Assembly: GCA_905182065.1 (NCBI GenBank) | Contig: CAJIZN010000001.1 | Span: 558,001 to 622,000, forward strand | DNA length: 64,000 nt | Reading direction: 5' to 3' | Origin: Candidatus Marisimplicoccus framensis | GTDB lineage: Bacteria; Bacteroidota; Bacteroidia; Flavobacteriales; Flavobacteriaceae | Part shown: positions 48,485-57,677 of the stretch, one piece after another | How positions within the stretch are numbered: position 1 is the first letter of the stretch | How the letters are laid out: every line of letters starts with the position of its first letter | Made by a program: the position numbers and the translations under genes | Notes under the pieces: generated by a model | Told to the model about the DNA's origin: nothing | The model's input: the letters and a program-made list of their open reading frames with translations, nothing else | The model's database searches: none

Positions 48485-48975
48485 CTAACTATAAATTCAC
48501 CCATCATAAGTTGATAGTGACCTGGGAATGAACATATAAAAATATAAGTTCCTGGCTCTGGTGCATCAAAAGTAATTGTATCTGATTCTCCACCTCCTAA
48601 CATCTTTGTATATGCTAATTCATCTCCTCCTTCAGGAATATACTCTGAATTTCTAGCACCTGCAGCTTTAAGTGCATAGGCATTTACATCAACATCAGTT
48701 TTTAGTAGAACAAAATTATGACCCATTGAACTTGCAGGGAACCTACCGTTATGGTTTAATGTTAATGTGACCTTCTGATTAGAATTAACTTTAATAATCT
48801 TTTTATCAAACTTCATTTGATCATTCGAGTTAATAGTTACAGTGTTTGAAACCATACTGCTTTGAACCATAGTAGGTTCCTCTTTAACTCTCTCATATTG
48901 AAATTTTTCCTTAGTGTTATTTGTATTATTACACGATAGTATAAATAATGATAATAGTAAGAGTCTAATTTTCAT
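48481..48975 (-). CDS. Azurin-like blue copper lipoprotein
   Basis: A 164-residue protein: signal MKIRLLLLSLFILSC with lipidation at C15, a linker, then a cupredoxin domain. The type 1 copper ligands fit azurin exactly: H86 in SMGHNF, C148 and H153 in CSFPGHYQLM and M157, with spacings of 5 and 4. ATG at 48975 gives the proper signal; the longer frame from 48996 adds seven residues. Azurins carry electrons in the periplasm to oxidases or reductases. It faces the dehydrogenase genes, sharing the stop CTAG with the small subunit gene, and is a candidate electron acceptor for them. Confidence 0.93.
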   Translation of the reverse strand: MKIRLLLLSLFILSCNNTNNTKEKFQYERVKEEPTMVQSSMVSNTVTINSNDQMKFDKKIIKVNSNQKVTLTLNHNGRFPASSMGHNFVLLKTDVDVNAYALKAAGARNSEYIPEGGDELAYTKMLGGGESDTITFDAPEPGTYIFICSFPGHYQLMMGEFIVS

Positions 48976-49065
48976 ATAAATAAGATTAAGTGACAAATTT
49001 ATTACAGAAAATTTAAAATCACTATTATTAATGATTAATATTTATTATTAAATAATTAATTATTT

Positions 49066-49947
49066 CTATTTTTTAAAAGACACAAGGTATACTCCAATGA
49101 ATACGAGGATACACGATAATATTTTTGTTGTATCTAAGGTGTCATTTGCAGTAATTAGAGCAAACAGAATTGTTATTATAGGCTGAAGATAAATAAATGA
49201 ACCAACTGTAGTTGGTGATAATTTTTTCAATGCATAAATATTAAATAAATATGTCAAAAAAGTTGTGCCTATTACTACATACCCCATTCTCCATATAGCA
49301 AACCATGGAAGTTCAGTCCATTTGACTTCAATAAACTGATTAAATGTGATAGGCGCAGAAAGAATTAATCCAATTAAGAATAGCCATTTCATTAAAGTAA
49401 AAATATTATACTTACGTGTTAATGGTTTAACAATAATTAAATAGCCAGCATAAGCCGAGGCATTAAGTAAAAAAAATGAATTACCAAGTGGAATATTTGG
49501 TGCATTAATTCCAGTTTTACTACTATTTAGTATTAAGAAAACTGCACCTGAAAATCCAATTAAAATTCCAAGAATTTTTTTAATAGTTATTTTTTCTTTT
49601 AAAAAAAAGTATGATAAAATTAAGACCAAAACTGGGGATAAAGTAATTATTACTCCACTATTGATTGGTGTTGATAATTCAAGACCTCTAAAAAAGGCAA
49701 GCATATTTATACACATTCCTAATATTGAAGCAAAAATTATTTTTAAAAAATCTCCTCTTTCAATTTTCTCTTTTGGTGCAAATAGGCTAATAAGCCAAAA
49801 GATTGAAGTAGCACCAAGTAATCTTAACATTATAAAACCAGATGATCCAATATAGATCGGCATAACCTCTTTTGCTATAGTATGGTTAATACCATATATA
49901 CTAGTAGCTAAAAAAGCAGCTATTAATGCAAGATTTCTTTTGTTCAT
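49066..49947 (-). CDS. EamA/DMT family transporter
   Basis: A 293-residue protein with ten predicted membrane segments in two EamA halves. The first half starts AAFLATSIYGINHTIAKEVM; the second contains SFIYLQPIITILFALI, the typical EamA block. Substrate unknown; relatives export amino acids or other metabolites. The gene stands alone, 90 nt behind the azurin gene start and divergent from the trans-sulfuration gene. Confidence 0.88.
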   Translation of the reverse strand: MNKRNLALIAAFLATSIYGINHTIAKEVMPIYIGSSGFIMLRLLGATSIFWLISLFAPKEKIERGDFLKIIFASILGMCINMLAFFRGLELSTPINSGVIITLSPVLVLILSYFFLKEKITIKKILGILIGFSGAVFLILNSSKTGINAPNIPLGNSFFLLNASAYAGYLIIVKPLTRKYNIFTLMKWLFLIGLILSAPITFNQFIEVKWTELPWFAIWRMGYVVIGTTFLTYLFNIYALKKLSPTTVGSFIYLQPIITILFALITANDTLDTTKILSCILVFIGVYLVSFKK

Positions 49948-50011
49948 TGTTAAATTTGTGAAACAAAGAAAATCAATTTAGTAGAATCCTACACCTAATT
50001 TCGAATATCTT

Positions 50012-50019
50012 TATCTTTG
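50012..50019 (+). promoter_or_regulatory. TAnnTTTG -7 box before the trans-sulfuration gene
   Basis: TATCTTTG is an exact -7 consensus. It ends 5 nt before the ATG at 50025 and 17 nt before an in-frame ATG at 50037. Either the mRNA is leaderless or the second ATG is the real start. Confidence 0.5.
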
Positions 50020-50024
50020 TAACT

Positions 50025-51176
50025 ATGAAGAAAAAAATGAAGTTTAATACAAAGGCAATACACGGAGGTCAAATTCTTGATCCTGCATATGGTTCAGTAA
50101 TGACTCCGATATATCAAACATCAACTTATGCTCAGACTTCTCCTGGAAAACATAAAGGATATGAGTATAGTAGAACCCACAATCCTACAAGAACAAATTT
50201 TGAAAGATCTATAGCTTCATTAGAAAATGGAAATCATGGACTTGCTTTTGCTTCTGGATTAGCAGCAATTGATGCAATTATAAAAACTTTAAATCCTGGA
50301 GATGAGATTATTTCCACTAATGATTTATATGGGGGAAGCTATAGACTATTTACAAAAATATTTGAGAAATATGATTTGAAATTCCATTTTGTAAATATGG
50401 AAGATCCAAAATATGTTGAAGCAAAAATAAATTCAAAGACAAAATTAATTTGGGCAGAAACCCCTACTAACCCAATGATGAATGTTGTTGACATTAGATC
50501 AATGTCACAATTAGCAAAACATAATAAAATTCTGTTATGCGTTGATAATACATTTGCAACACCATATATTCAAAGACCTTTAGATTTAGGAGCAGATATT
50601 GTTATGCATTCAGCAACAAAATATATTGCTGGTCATAGTGATGTTGTAATTGGAGCAATTGTTGTCAACGATTCAATTCTTCATGAAAAATTATCATTTA
50701 TTCAGAATGCATCTGGAGCTACACCTGGACCAATGGATTGTTTTTTGACATTAAGGGGAATTAAAACACTTCATTTAAGGATGCAAAGACATTCTGAAAA
50801 TGCAGAGAAAGTTGCTATGTATTTAAAAGAGCATAAAAAAATTCAAAATGTTTATTGGGCAGGCTTTAAGGATCATAAAAATTATAAAATTGCAAAAAGC
50901 CAAATGGATGCTTTTGGAGGAATGGTTTCATTTATTCCAGTTGACAAAACCTTTGAAACAGCAAAAAAAATTGCAGAAAGTCTTAAATTATTTACACTAG
51001 CAGAGTCATTAGGGGGAGTTGAGAGTTTATGTTGTCATCCAGCAAGCATGACTCATGCATCCATACCTGTTGAAGAGAGAGAAAAATCAGGATTAGTAGA
51101 ATCATTATTAAGACTAAGTGTAGGTATTGAAGATGTAGATGATTTAATAGATGATTTAAATCATGCTATAGGATAA
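50025..51176 (+). CDS. Trans-sulfuration PLP enzyme (cystathionine gamma-synthase/gamma-lyase)
   Basis: A 383-residue Cys/Met-metabolism PLP enzyme. Motifs: NTKAIHGGQILDPAYGSV, YEYSRTHNPTR (phosphate contact), VDNTFATPYIQRPL and the PLP lysine in HSATKYIAGHSDV. C-terminal ESLGGVESLCCHPASMTH is general to the family. It handles cystathionine or homocysteine in the cytoplasm; synthase and lyase cannot be told apart by eye. A start at 50037 (MKFNTKAIHGG) is equally likely. Confidence 0.92.
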   Translation: MKKKMKFNTKAIHGGQILDPAYGSVMTPIYQTSTYAQTSPGKHKGYEYSRTHNPTRTNFERSIASLENGNHGLAFASGLAAIDAIIKTLNPGDEIISTNDLYGGSYRLFTKIFEKYDLKFHFVNMEDPKYVEAKINSKTKLIWAETPTNPMMNVVDIRSMSQLAKHNKILLCVDNTFATPYIQRPLDLGADIVMHSATKYIAGHSDVVIGAIVVNDSILHEKLSFIQNASGATPGPMDCFLTLRGIKTLHLRMQRHSENAEKVAMYLKEHKKIQNVYWAGFKDHKNYKIAKSQMDAFGGMVSFIPVDKTFETAKKIAESLKLFTLAESLGGVESLCCHPASMTHASIPVEEREKSGLVESLLRLSVGIEDVDDLIDDLNHAIG

Positions 51177-51181
51177 TATTT

Positions 51182-51949
51182 ATGGAAATCTCAAAAGACA
51201 AGAAAATATATTTTAGTTCAGATAATCATCTTGGTTCTCCTTCAACAGAAGAGAGTCAAGAAAGAGAAAAAATATTTGTTTCATGGCTAGAATCTATAAA
51301 ACATGATGCAGATATAATATTTCTGCTAGGGGATCTATTTGACTTTTGGTTTGAATATAAAGAAGCTGTTCCAAGAGGATTTACTAGAGTTCTAGGAAAG
51401 CTTGCAGAATTATCAGATTCAGGAATAAAAATTTACTTTTTCATTGGAAATCATGATTACTGGATGACAGACTATTTTGAAAAGGAGCTTAATATTAAAG
51501 TTTTTAGATCACCTGAGTTGTTTATTTTTAATTCTAAATCGTTTTTAATAGGCCATGGAGATGGACTAGGCCCTGGAGATTATGGATATAAAAGAATGAA
51601 ATTAATTCTCTCTAATCCTTTTTTTATATGGTTATTCAGATTATTACATCCAGATATTGGAATAAAACTTGGTAAATATTTATCACAACGCAATAAACTT
51701 ATTTCTGGTACTGAGGATATTAAATTTAAAGGAGAGAAGAAAGAATGGTTAATACAATATTGTTTAAAAAAACTATCTAAAGAACATATTGATTATTTTG
51801 TTTTTGGTCATAGACATTTACCAATTGTTCATCAGCTTAAACCTAAATCTAAGTATATAAACCTTGGTGATTGGATCACCCACTATACATTTGGTGTTTT
51901 TGATGGAAAGACATTTAATTTAAGAAATTATCTAAAGAACAATGATTGA
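51182..51949 (+). CDS. UDP-2,3-diacylglucosamine hydrolase (LpxH-like)
   Basis: A 255-residue calcineurin-type phosphoesterase for lipid A synthesis, cleaving UDP-2,3-diacylglucosamine to lipid X. The metal motifs are YFSSDNHLG, LLGDLFDFWFEY, FIGNHDYWM, IGHGDGLG and FGHRHLP. Motif 1 reads DNH where DxH is expected, so it is intact. The start is 5 nt after the previous gene and the end overlaps hflX by 8 nt. Confidence 0.93.
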   Translation: MEISKDKKIYFSSDNHLGSPSTEESQEREKIFVSWLESIKHDADIIFLLGDLFDFWFEYKEAVPRGFTRVLGKLAELSDSGIKIYFFIGNHDYWMTDYFEKELNIKVFRSPELFIFNSKSFLIGHGDGLGPGDYGYKRMKLILSNPFFIWLFRLLHPDIGIKLGKYLSQRNKLISGTEDIKFKGEKKEWLIQYCLKKLSKEHIDYFVFGHRHLPIVHQLKPKSKYINLGDWITHYTFGVFDGKTFNLRNYLKNND

Positions 51950-53141
51950 ATCAAAAAAGTCAAATTTTGAAAGAAGTGTTCTGGTTGGCGTAGTTAATAG
52001 CTCGCAAAATGAAGAAAAGTTAAATGAATTTCTTGAAGAATTAGAATTCCTTTCAGTTACAGCTGGAGGTAAAGTAATTAGAAAATTTAAACAAAAAATT
52101 AATACTCCTAATCCAAAGACATTCATAGGGAAGGGAAAAATTGAAGAAATTCAAGAATATATCAAAAAAAATGATGTTTCAATTGTTATTTTTGATGATG
52201 AACTATCTCCTACTCAACAAGCTAATATTGAAAAATTTTTAAAGTGTAAAATATTAGATAGAACAGCTTTAATACTTGATATTTTTGCTCAAAGAGCAAA
52301 AACAAGCTACGCTAAAACACAGGTTGAACTAGCTCAGTATGAATATTTACTTCCCAGATTAAAGGGTCTTTGGACTCACTTAGAACGACAAAAAGGGGGG
52401 ATTGGTATGAGAGGTCCCGGAGAAACAGAAATTGAAACTGATAGAAGGATTGTTAGAGATAAAATATCATTATTAAAAAAGAAAATCTCCATTATTGATA
52501 AACAAATGAAAGTTCAAAGAGGTAATCGAGGTTCGTTGGTTAGAGTTGCACTGGTTGGATATACAAATGTTGGTAAATCAACTATAATGAATTTACTCTC
52601 AAAGAGTAAAGTTTTTGCTGAAGATAAATTGTTTGCCACTCTGGATACAACAGTTAGAAAAGTCGTTATTAATACTTTACCATTTCTTTTAACTGACACA
52701 GTAGGGTTTATTAGAAAACTACCAACTCAGTTAATAGAGTCATTTAAAAGTACTCTGGAGGAAGTAAAAGATGCAGATATTCTTCTACACATTGTAGATA
52801 TATCTCATCCAAGTTTTGAAGATCATATAATCTCAGTTGACAAAATTCTGAGTGAAATAAATTCTCATAACAAGTTTAACCTTATGATTTTTAATAAAAT
52901 AGATAATTATAAACAGGTTGATTTTAATGATTCTGATTCTAAAAATAATAGTCATTACTCATTAATGCAGTGGAGAAATACATGGATGAACAAAACAAAT
53001 GGAAAAGCATTATTTATATCTGCAAAAAATAAAATTAACTTTGATAATCTTAGGAAAGAGATATATGAAATAGTTAAGAATGTTGATATGAGTCATTATC
53101 CAAAAAACGATTATTTATACCCCGAATATTTTTCTAAGTAA
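51942..53141 (+). CDS. hflX: GTPase HflX
   Basis: HflX binds the 50S ribosome and rescues stalled or hibernating ribosomes. The 399-residue protein has the HflX N-terminal domain (FIGKGKIEEI, DDELSPTQQANIE), the family signature GIGMRGPGETEIETDRR, and the G domain: GYTNVGKST (G1), DTVGFIRKLP (G3) and NKID (G4). Length is normal. Confidence 0.96.
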   Translation: MIESKKSNFERSVLVGVVNSSQNEEKLNEFLEELEFLSVTAGGKVIRKFKQKINTPNPKTFIGKGKIEEIQEYIKKNDVSIVIFDDELSPTQQANIEKFLKCKILDRTALILDIFAQRAKTSYAKTQVELAQYEYLLPRLKGLWTHLERQKGGIGMRGPGETEIETDRRIVRDKISLLKKKISIIDKQMKVQRGNRGSLVRVALVGYTNVGKSTIMNLLSKSKVFAEDKLFATLDTTVRKVVINTLPFLLTDTVGFIRKLPTQLIESFKSTLEEVKDADILLHIVDISHPSFEDHIISVDKILSEINSHNKFNLMIFNKIDNYKQVDFNDSDSKNNSHYSLMQWRNTWMNKTNGKALFISAKNKINFDNLRKEIYEIVKNVDMSHYPKNDYLYPEYFSK

Positions 53142-53145
53142 ATTT

Positions 53146-53169
53146 TTGGTAAATATTCAATTTAACCAA
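53146..53169 (+). terminator. Weak hairpin after hflX
   Basis: TTGGTAAAT at 53146-53154 can pair with ATTTAACCAA at 53160-53169 around a short loop, with one bulge. It is not followed by a clear T run, so it may be a poor terminator or chance in AT-rich DNA. It lies in the 86-nt gap between hflX and moxR. Confidence 0.25.
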
Positions 53170-53227
53170 TTATTAACAGGGATTTTACTAATAATTTTTG
53201 AAATTTGAATAAATAAATTCAGTAGAT

Positions 53228-54232
53228 ATGAGTGATACTAAAACGAATATAGATTTAAATAAGAAAGATGAATTAATTAAGCAGGAAAGTGCTTTTGTTG
53301 ATCTTCTTTCAATGGAAATAAATAAAAAGATAATAGGTCAAAAAAAAATGATCGAAAGACTAATGATAGGACTCCTTGGTAAAGGACATATTTTACTTGA
53401 AGGTGTTCCAGGTCTAGCAAAAACACTTGCTATAAATAGCTTAAGTAGCGCAGTTAAAGGATCATTTAGTAGAATTCAATTTACTCCTGATTTGCTTCCA
53501 GCAGATGTAACAGGTACTATGATCTACAACATGAAAGAAGGTGACTTCTCAATAAAACAAGGACCAGTCTTTGCAAATTTTGTTTTGGCAGATGAGATTA
53601 ATAGAGCACCAGCCAAAGTTCAATCAGCATTACTTGAAGCAATGCAAGAAAAGCAAGTTACTATTGGAGATAAAACTTTTAAACTTTCTGACCCTTTTCT
53701 TGTAATGGCTACTCAAAATCCTATTGAGCAGGAGGGTACTTACCCCTTACCTGAAGCACAAGTAGATAGATTTATGTTAAAAGTTGTTATCGATTACCCT
53801 GAAATAGAAGATGAACAAAAAATCATAAACATGAATCTTTCTTCATCTCAAGAAAAGATTAAACCAGTTGTAACAACAAAACAAATTACAACAGCTCAGG
53901 GAATTGTGAATGATGTATATATGGATGAAAAAATTGAAAAATATATACTTGATTTAATTTTTTGCACGAGATATCCGGAAAGATATAACCTCAAAAATCT
54001 ATCTCCACTTATCTCGTTTGGAGCATCTCCACGTGGAAGTATAAACCTTGCATTAGCATCTAAATGCTATGCTTTTATTAAACATAGAGGGTTTGTTATA
54101 CCAGAGGATGTAAGGGAAGTTGTTACAGATGTATTAAGACATAGGATTGGTCTAACTTATGAAGCTGAAGCAGAGAGTGTAACCACTGAAGATATAATTA
54201 AACAAATTGTCAATACAGTTGAAGTACCATAA
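53228..54232 (+). CDS. MoxR family AAA+ ATPase
   Basis: A 334-residue ATPase with Walker A in LLEGVPGLAKTLAI, Walker B in VLADEINRAPAKVQ (sensor region ATQNPIEQEGTYPLPEAQ) and SPRGSINLA. MoxR proteins act as chaperones for partners with von Willebrand A domains, encoded directly downstream here. First gene of the Bat operon, 3 nt before the DUF58 gene. Confidence 0.95.
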   Translation: MSDTKTNIDLNKKDELIKQESAFVDLLSMEINKKIIGQKKMIERLMIGLLGKGHILLEGVPGLAKTLAINSLSSAVKGSFSRIQFTPDLLPADVTGTMIYNMKEGDFSIKQGPVFANFVLADEINRAPAKVQSALLEAMQEKQVTIGDKTFKLSDPFLVMATQNPIEQEGTYPLPEAQVDRFMLKVVIDYPEIEDEQKIINMNLSSSQEKIKPVVTTKQITTAQGIVNDVYMDEKIEKYILDLIFCTRYPERYNLKNLSPLISFGASPRGSINLALASKCYAFIKHRGFVIPEDVREVVTDVLRHRIGLTYEAEAESVTTEDIIKQIVNTVEVP

Positions 54233-54235
54233 TTA

Positions 54236-55102
54236 ATGGATTCTAAAGAATTACTTAAGAAAGTAAGACAAATTGAAATTAAAAGTAGAAGATTAAGTGA
54301 TAACCTATTTGGTGGAGAATACTTAAGTACCTTCAAAGGGAGAGGTATGACTTTTAGTGAAGTGAGAAAATATGAATTTGGAGATGATATTAGATCTATT
54401 GATTGGAATGTTACCGCCAGATATAATGAGCCTTTTATAAAAATATTTGAAGAGGAAAGAGAATTAACATTAATGTTGCTAATAGATGTTAGTGGTTCAA
54501 AAAACTTTGCAACAAGAAATAAATTAAAAAAAGAAATTGTTACAGAAATAGCTGCTACACTTGCATTTTCTGCTTTAAAAAATAATGATAAAGTTGGGGC
54601 TATACTTTTTACTGATAATATTGAATTATTTATTCCACCAAATAAGGGTAAAAAACATATTTTAAGGATTATCAGAGAGCTACTTGAATTTAAACCAAAA
54701 AGTTCAAAAACTAATATAGACTCATCCCTTAAATTCTTATTAAGTGTCATTCAAAAAAAAGCTATAGTTTTTGTTCTATCTGATTTTATAGATAATAATT
54801 ATGATAAATCTCTGAAGTTAGCAGCCAAAAAATTTGATTTAACAGGAATTAGAATATTTGATCAAATGGAAACTGAAATTCCTAGGCTTGGATTTGTTCC
54901 AATGATTGATGCAGAGTCAAATGAATTAGTTTGGGTAGACACGTCATCAAAAAAGATTAGGGAAAACTATTCTACCAACTATAATTTATCAATAAAACAG
55001 TTTGAAAGCTTATTCAATAAAAATGGAGCTGGAGTGATTAATTGTATGGTACATGAAAGTTATGTTAAAAAACTCTTAGGTTATTTTAAACATAGAGCAT
55101 AA
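54236..55102 (+). CDS. DUF58 domain-containing protein
   Basis: A 288-residue cytoplasmic protein with LFGGEYLSTFKGRGMTFSEV, then VRKYEFGDDIRSIDWNVTAR, the DUF58 signature, followed by a von Willebrand A-like region with an intact MIDAS motif (LLIDVSGS). It works with MoxR, by analogy with other MoxR/DUF58/VWA operons. Its stop overlaps the next ATG (TAATG). Confidence 0.93.
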   Translation: MDSKELLKKVRQIEIKSRRLSDNLFGGEYLSTFKGRGMTFSEVRKYEFGDDIRSIDWNVTARYNEPFIKIFEEERELTLMLLIDVSGSKNFATRNKLKKEIVTEIAATLAFSALKNNDKVGAILFTDNIELFIPPNKGKKHILRIIRELLEFKPKSSKTNIDSSLKFLLSVIQKKAIVFVLSDFIDNNYDKSLKLAAKKFDLTGIRIFDQMETEIPRLGFVPMIDAESNELVWVDTSSKKIRENYSTNYNLSIKQFESLFNKNGAGVINCMVHESYVKKLLGYFKHRA

Positions 55103-56673
55103 TGAATAAAAGGATATTATTTTTTTGGATTTTATCTACAAGCTTTCTAATAGGCCAGTCTGCTAATTTTGATTCTAATATTGATATTACAACTTCAATT
55201 GATACTACTCAAGTAAAAATTGGAGAAGAAATTAATTATAAAATTAATATTTACTCCAAGAATAAATACAATATTCGGCTTGATGAGAACCCAAATTTCA
55301 TGCCTTTTGAGATTTTAAAATCGTATCCGTTTGATACAATAATTGAATCATCAACTATATCAAAAGAATATTCATTAATTAACTTTGAGCCTGGTGAATA
55401 TTGGATTCCCCGTCAAAAAATATATTTTAATCAATCTCTTAAATTTAGTGATTCATTACTGGTAATAATAAACGATGTAGTAATTGATACTACCAAACAA
55501 AAATTATTTGATATAAAACCAATAATTCCTGTTAACAGAAATTATCAAAAATTAATTACAAACTTACTTATTTGGCTATTGGTTTTAATTCTGATTTTTA
55601 TAACCTACAGATTTAAACTGTTTAATAAAAAACAAAACTCATTAGATGATATTAGATCTCTTTATCAAATTGCAGTTGATAAATTGAGTGATTTAGACAA
55701 TATAGATCCTAATTCTCAAATTGAATTTAAAGAGTATTACACTATTTTGATTGACATATTCAGAGAATATTTAGAGTCTCAAGTTAAAATTCCTGCAATG
55801 GAGAGCACCTCAAGAGAGCTTATCATCAGAATAAATATGCTTAAAGATGGGGACAACTATAACTTTGAGAAAAAACAGATTGACATACTTGAAAAACTTT
55901 TCACAAAATCTGATTTAATAAAGTTTGCAAAATCATTGCCTACAAAAACAGATATCAAGAGTGATCTTTCCACAATTAAAGATTTTATTGACTCAACTGA
56001 AAAGATTTATAACGAAAAATATAATATTACTGAAGAAGAAGAAACTCCAGTTGAGCAAAGCTCTCTTATAGATAATATTAAGATATTTTTAAAATATTCA
56101 TTTTTAATAATAGCTTCGTCACTAATTATTTGTGTTTTAATATTTGGATACTATCCTGTAAGAGATACAATATTATTAAACCCAACTAAAAAACTTCTTT
56201 CAAAGGACTGGTATACTAGTCAATATGGATCACCTCCAGTAGAACTAAGTACACCTCAAATTCTATCAAGAATAAATGATAGTATAGATAAAAGTAAATT
56301 TGAAATGGGAATCTTTAATGATCCCTTTTATTTGTCTCTAGATTTTAAGGATGTTAACCAGAGTGATAATCCTACAAATATTGAATTATTAAAAAATGAA
56401 CTCATCAAAAAATTTCAAAACACAGGCTCTAAAAATATTCTAGTTAAAGATGATCAGTTTAGTATAAAATCTGGAGATATTGGATTACGACTTTATGGTA
56501 GTTTAGATGTAGAAATTAGTAATAGTCTGTATAGATCAAATTTTACATCAATTATCTTACCATACGATAAAAAAACAATTACTCTTATAATTGTATATAG
56601 AGATGATGATAGATATGCAAATAAGATAGAATCAAGAATTTTAGAAAGTTTTGATATAATAAAAGAACTATAA
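55102..56673 (+). CDS. Bat-operon membrane protein with two TM helices and an unrecognised C-terminal domain
   Basis: A 523-residue protein: signal peptide at 1-18 (ending IGQS), a beta-rich extracytoplasmic domain at about 24-145 similar in pattern to BatD, TM helix at about 151-170, a helical cytoplasmic part (about 175-325, including the DUF4381-like FKEYYTILIDIFREYLES), a second TM helix at about 329-350, and then a further domain of about 170 residues outside the membrane. I do not recognise the last domain; DWYTSQYGSPPVEL opens it and the end is beta-rich. It sits between DUF58 and batA with TAATG overlaps at both ends, so it is part of the Bat machinery. Confidence 0.8.
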   Translation: MNKRILFFWILSTSFLIGQSANFDSNIDITTSIDTTQVKIGEEINYKINIYSKNKYNIRLDENPNFMPFEILKSYPFDTIIESSTISKEYSLINFEPGEYWIPRQKIYFNQSLKFSDSLLVIINDVVIDTTKQKLFDIKPIIPVNRNYQKLITNLLIWLLVLILIFITYRFKLFNKKQNSLDDIRSLYQIAVDKLSDLDNIDPNSQIEFKEYYTILIDIFREYLESQVKIPAMESTSRELIIRINMLKDGDNYNFEKKQIDILEKLFTKSDLIKFAKSLPTKTDIKSDLSTIKDFIDSTEKIYNEKYNITEEEETPVEQSSLIDNIKIFLKYSFLIIASSLIICVLIFGYYPVRDTILLNPTKKLLSKDWYTSQYGSPPVELSTPQILSRINDSIDKSKFEMGIFNDPFYLSLDFKDVNQSDNPTNIELLKNELIKKFQNTGSKNILVKDDQFSIKSGDIGLRLYGSLDVEISNSLYRSNFTSIILPYDKKTITLIIVYRDDDRYANKIESRILESFDIIKEL

Positions 56674-57677
56674 TGCTTAAAGATATTTATTTTGCGGATC
56701 CAGAATTTCTTTTAATACTTATAGTAGTTCCATTGGCTATTTACTTTTGGTTTAAATTTGGAAAGTTAACCCAAGCTACTTTAAAATATTCTTCATTATC
56801 ACTTCTTAAGCTCAACTATTCATTCATATCAAAACTAAGACCTCTCTTGAAAATTCTTAGAATAATAGTGATATTATTTTTAGTAGTAGCTGTTTCTAGA
56901 CCACAATCAAAATCTACATCTAAAAGAATTAAAACATCTAGAGGTATTGATATTGTCATGGTCATAGATATTTCATCAAGCATGTTGTCTAAAGATCTTA
57001 AACCGGATCGATTAACAGCTTTAAAGAATGTTGCTTCTAATTTTATAGATGATAGACCAAATGACAGAATAGGTCTTGTTGTATATGCAGCTGAGAGTTA
57101 TACTAAAACCCCAGTAACTACAGATAAATTGATCTTAAAGCAATCCCTATCTGAGATAAACTATGAGTCACTTCTTGAAGATGGAACTGCTATAGGTATG
57201 GGTTTATCTACTGCTGTAAATAGACTAAAGGAAAGTACAGCTAAGAGTAAAGTTATAATTCTTCTAACAGATGGAGTTAATAACTCAGGATTTATTGATC
57301 CGAGAATTGCAGCAGAATTAGCTGCTGAGTATGAAATAAAGACATATACAATTGGTCTTGGAACAAATGGAATGGCATTAGCTCCAGTATCTATTCTGCC
57401 TAATGGTAATTTTCAATTTAGCCAAACAAAAGTTGAAATTGATGAAGATCTTCTTAGATACATTTCTGAAAAGACTTCAGGAAGATATTTTAGAGCAACT
57501 GATAATCTTGAGCTACAAAATATTTATGATGAAATTAACAAATTAGAGAAGACTGAAATAACAGAAACAATTTTTACAAATGTCTCTGAGAAATATAGAT
57601 CCTTTGTCTTAATTGGGCTAATCTTTTTTATTATTGAAATAATTGCAAGAAAAACAATCTTTAAGAGCTTTGTGTAA
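56673..57677 (+). CDS. batA: Von Willebrand A domain protein BatA
   Basis: A 334-residue membrane protein: two N-terminal TM helices, a VWA domain with intact MIDAS (VMVIDISSSML, TDGVNN) and a C-terminal TM helix (VLIGLIFFIIEIIA). Bat proteins were first linked to aerotolerance in Bacteroides fragilis; a general envelope-stress role is likely. Overlaps its neighbours by 1 nt through TAATG. Confidence 0.93.
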   Translation: MLKDIYFADPEFLLILIVVPLAIYFWFKFGKLTQATLKYSSLSLLKLNYSFISKLRPLLKILRIIVILFLVVAVSRPQSKSTSKRIKTSRGIDIVMVIDISSSMLSKDLKPDRLTALKNVASNFIDDRPNDRIGLVVYAAESYTKTPVTTDKLILKQSLSEINYESLLEDGTAIGMGLSTAVNRLKESTAKSKVIILLTDGVNNSGFIDPRIAAELAAEYEIKTYTIGLGTNGMALAPVSILPNGNFQFSQTKVEIDEDLLRYISEKTSGRYFRATDNLELQNIYDEINKLEKTEITETIFTNVSEKYRSFVLIGLIFFIIEIIARKTIFKSFV

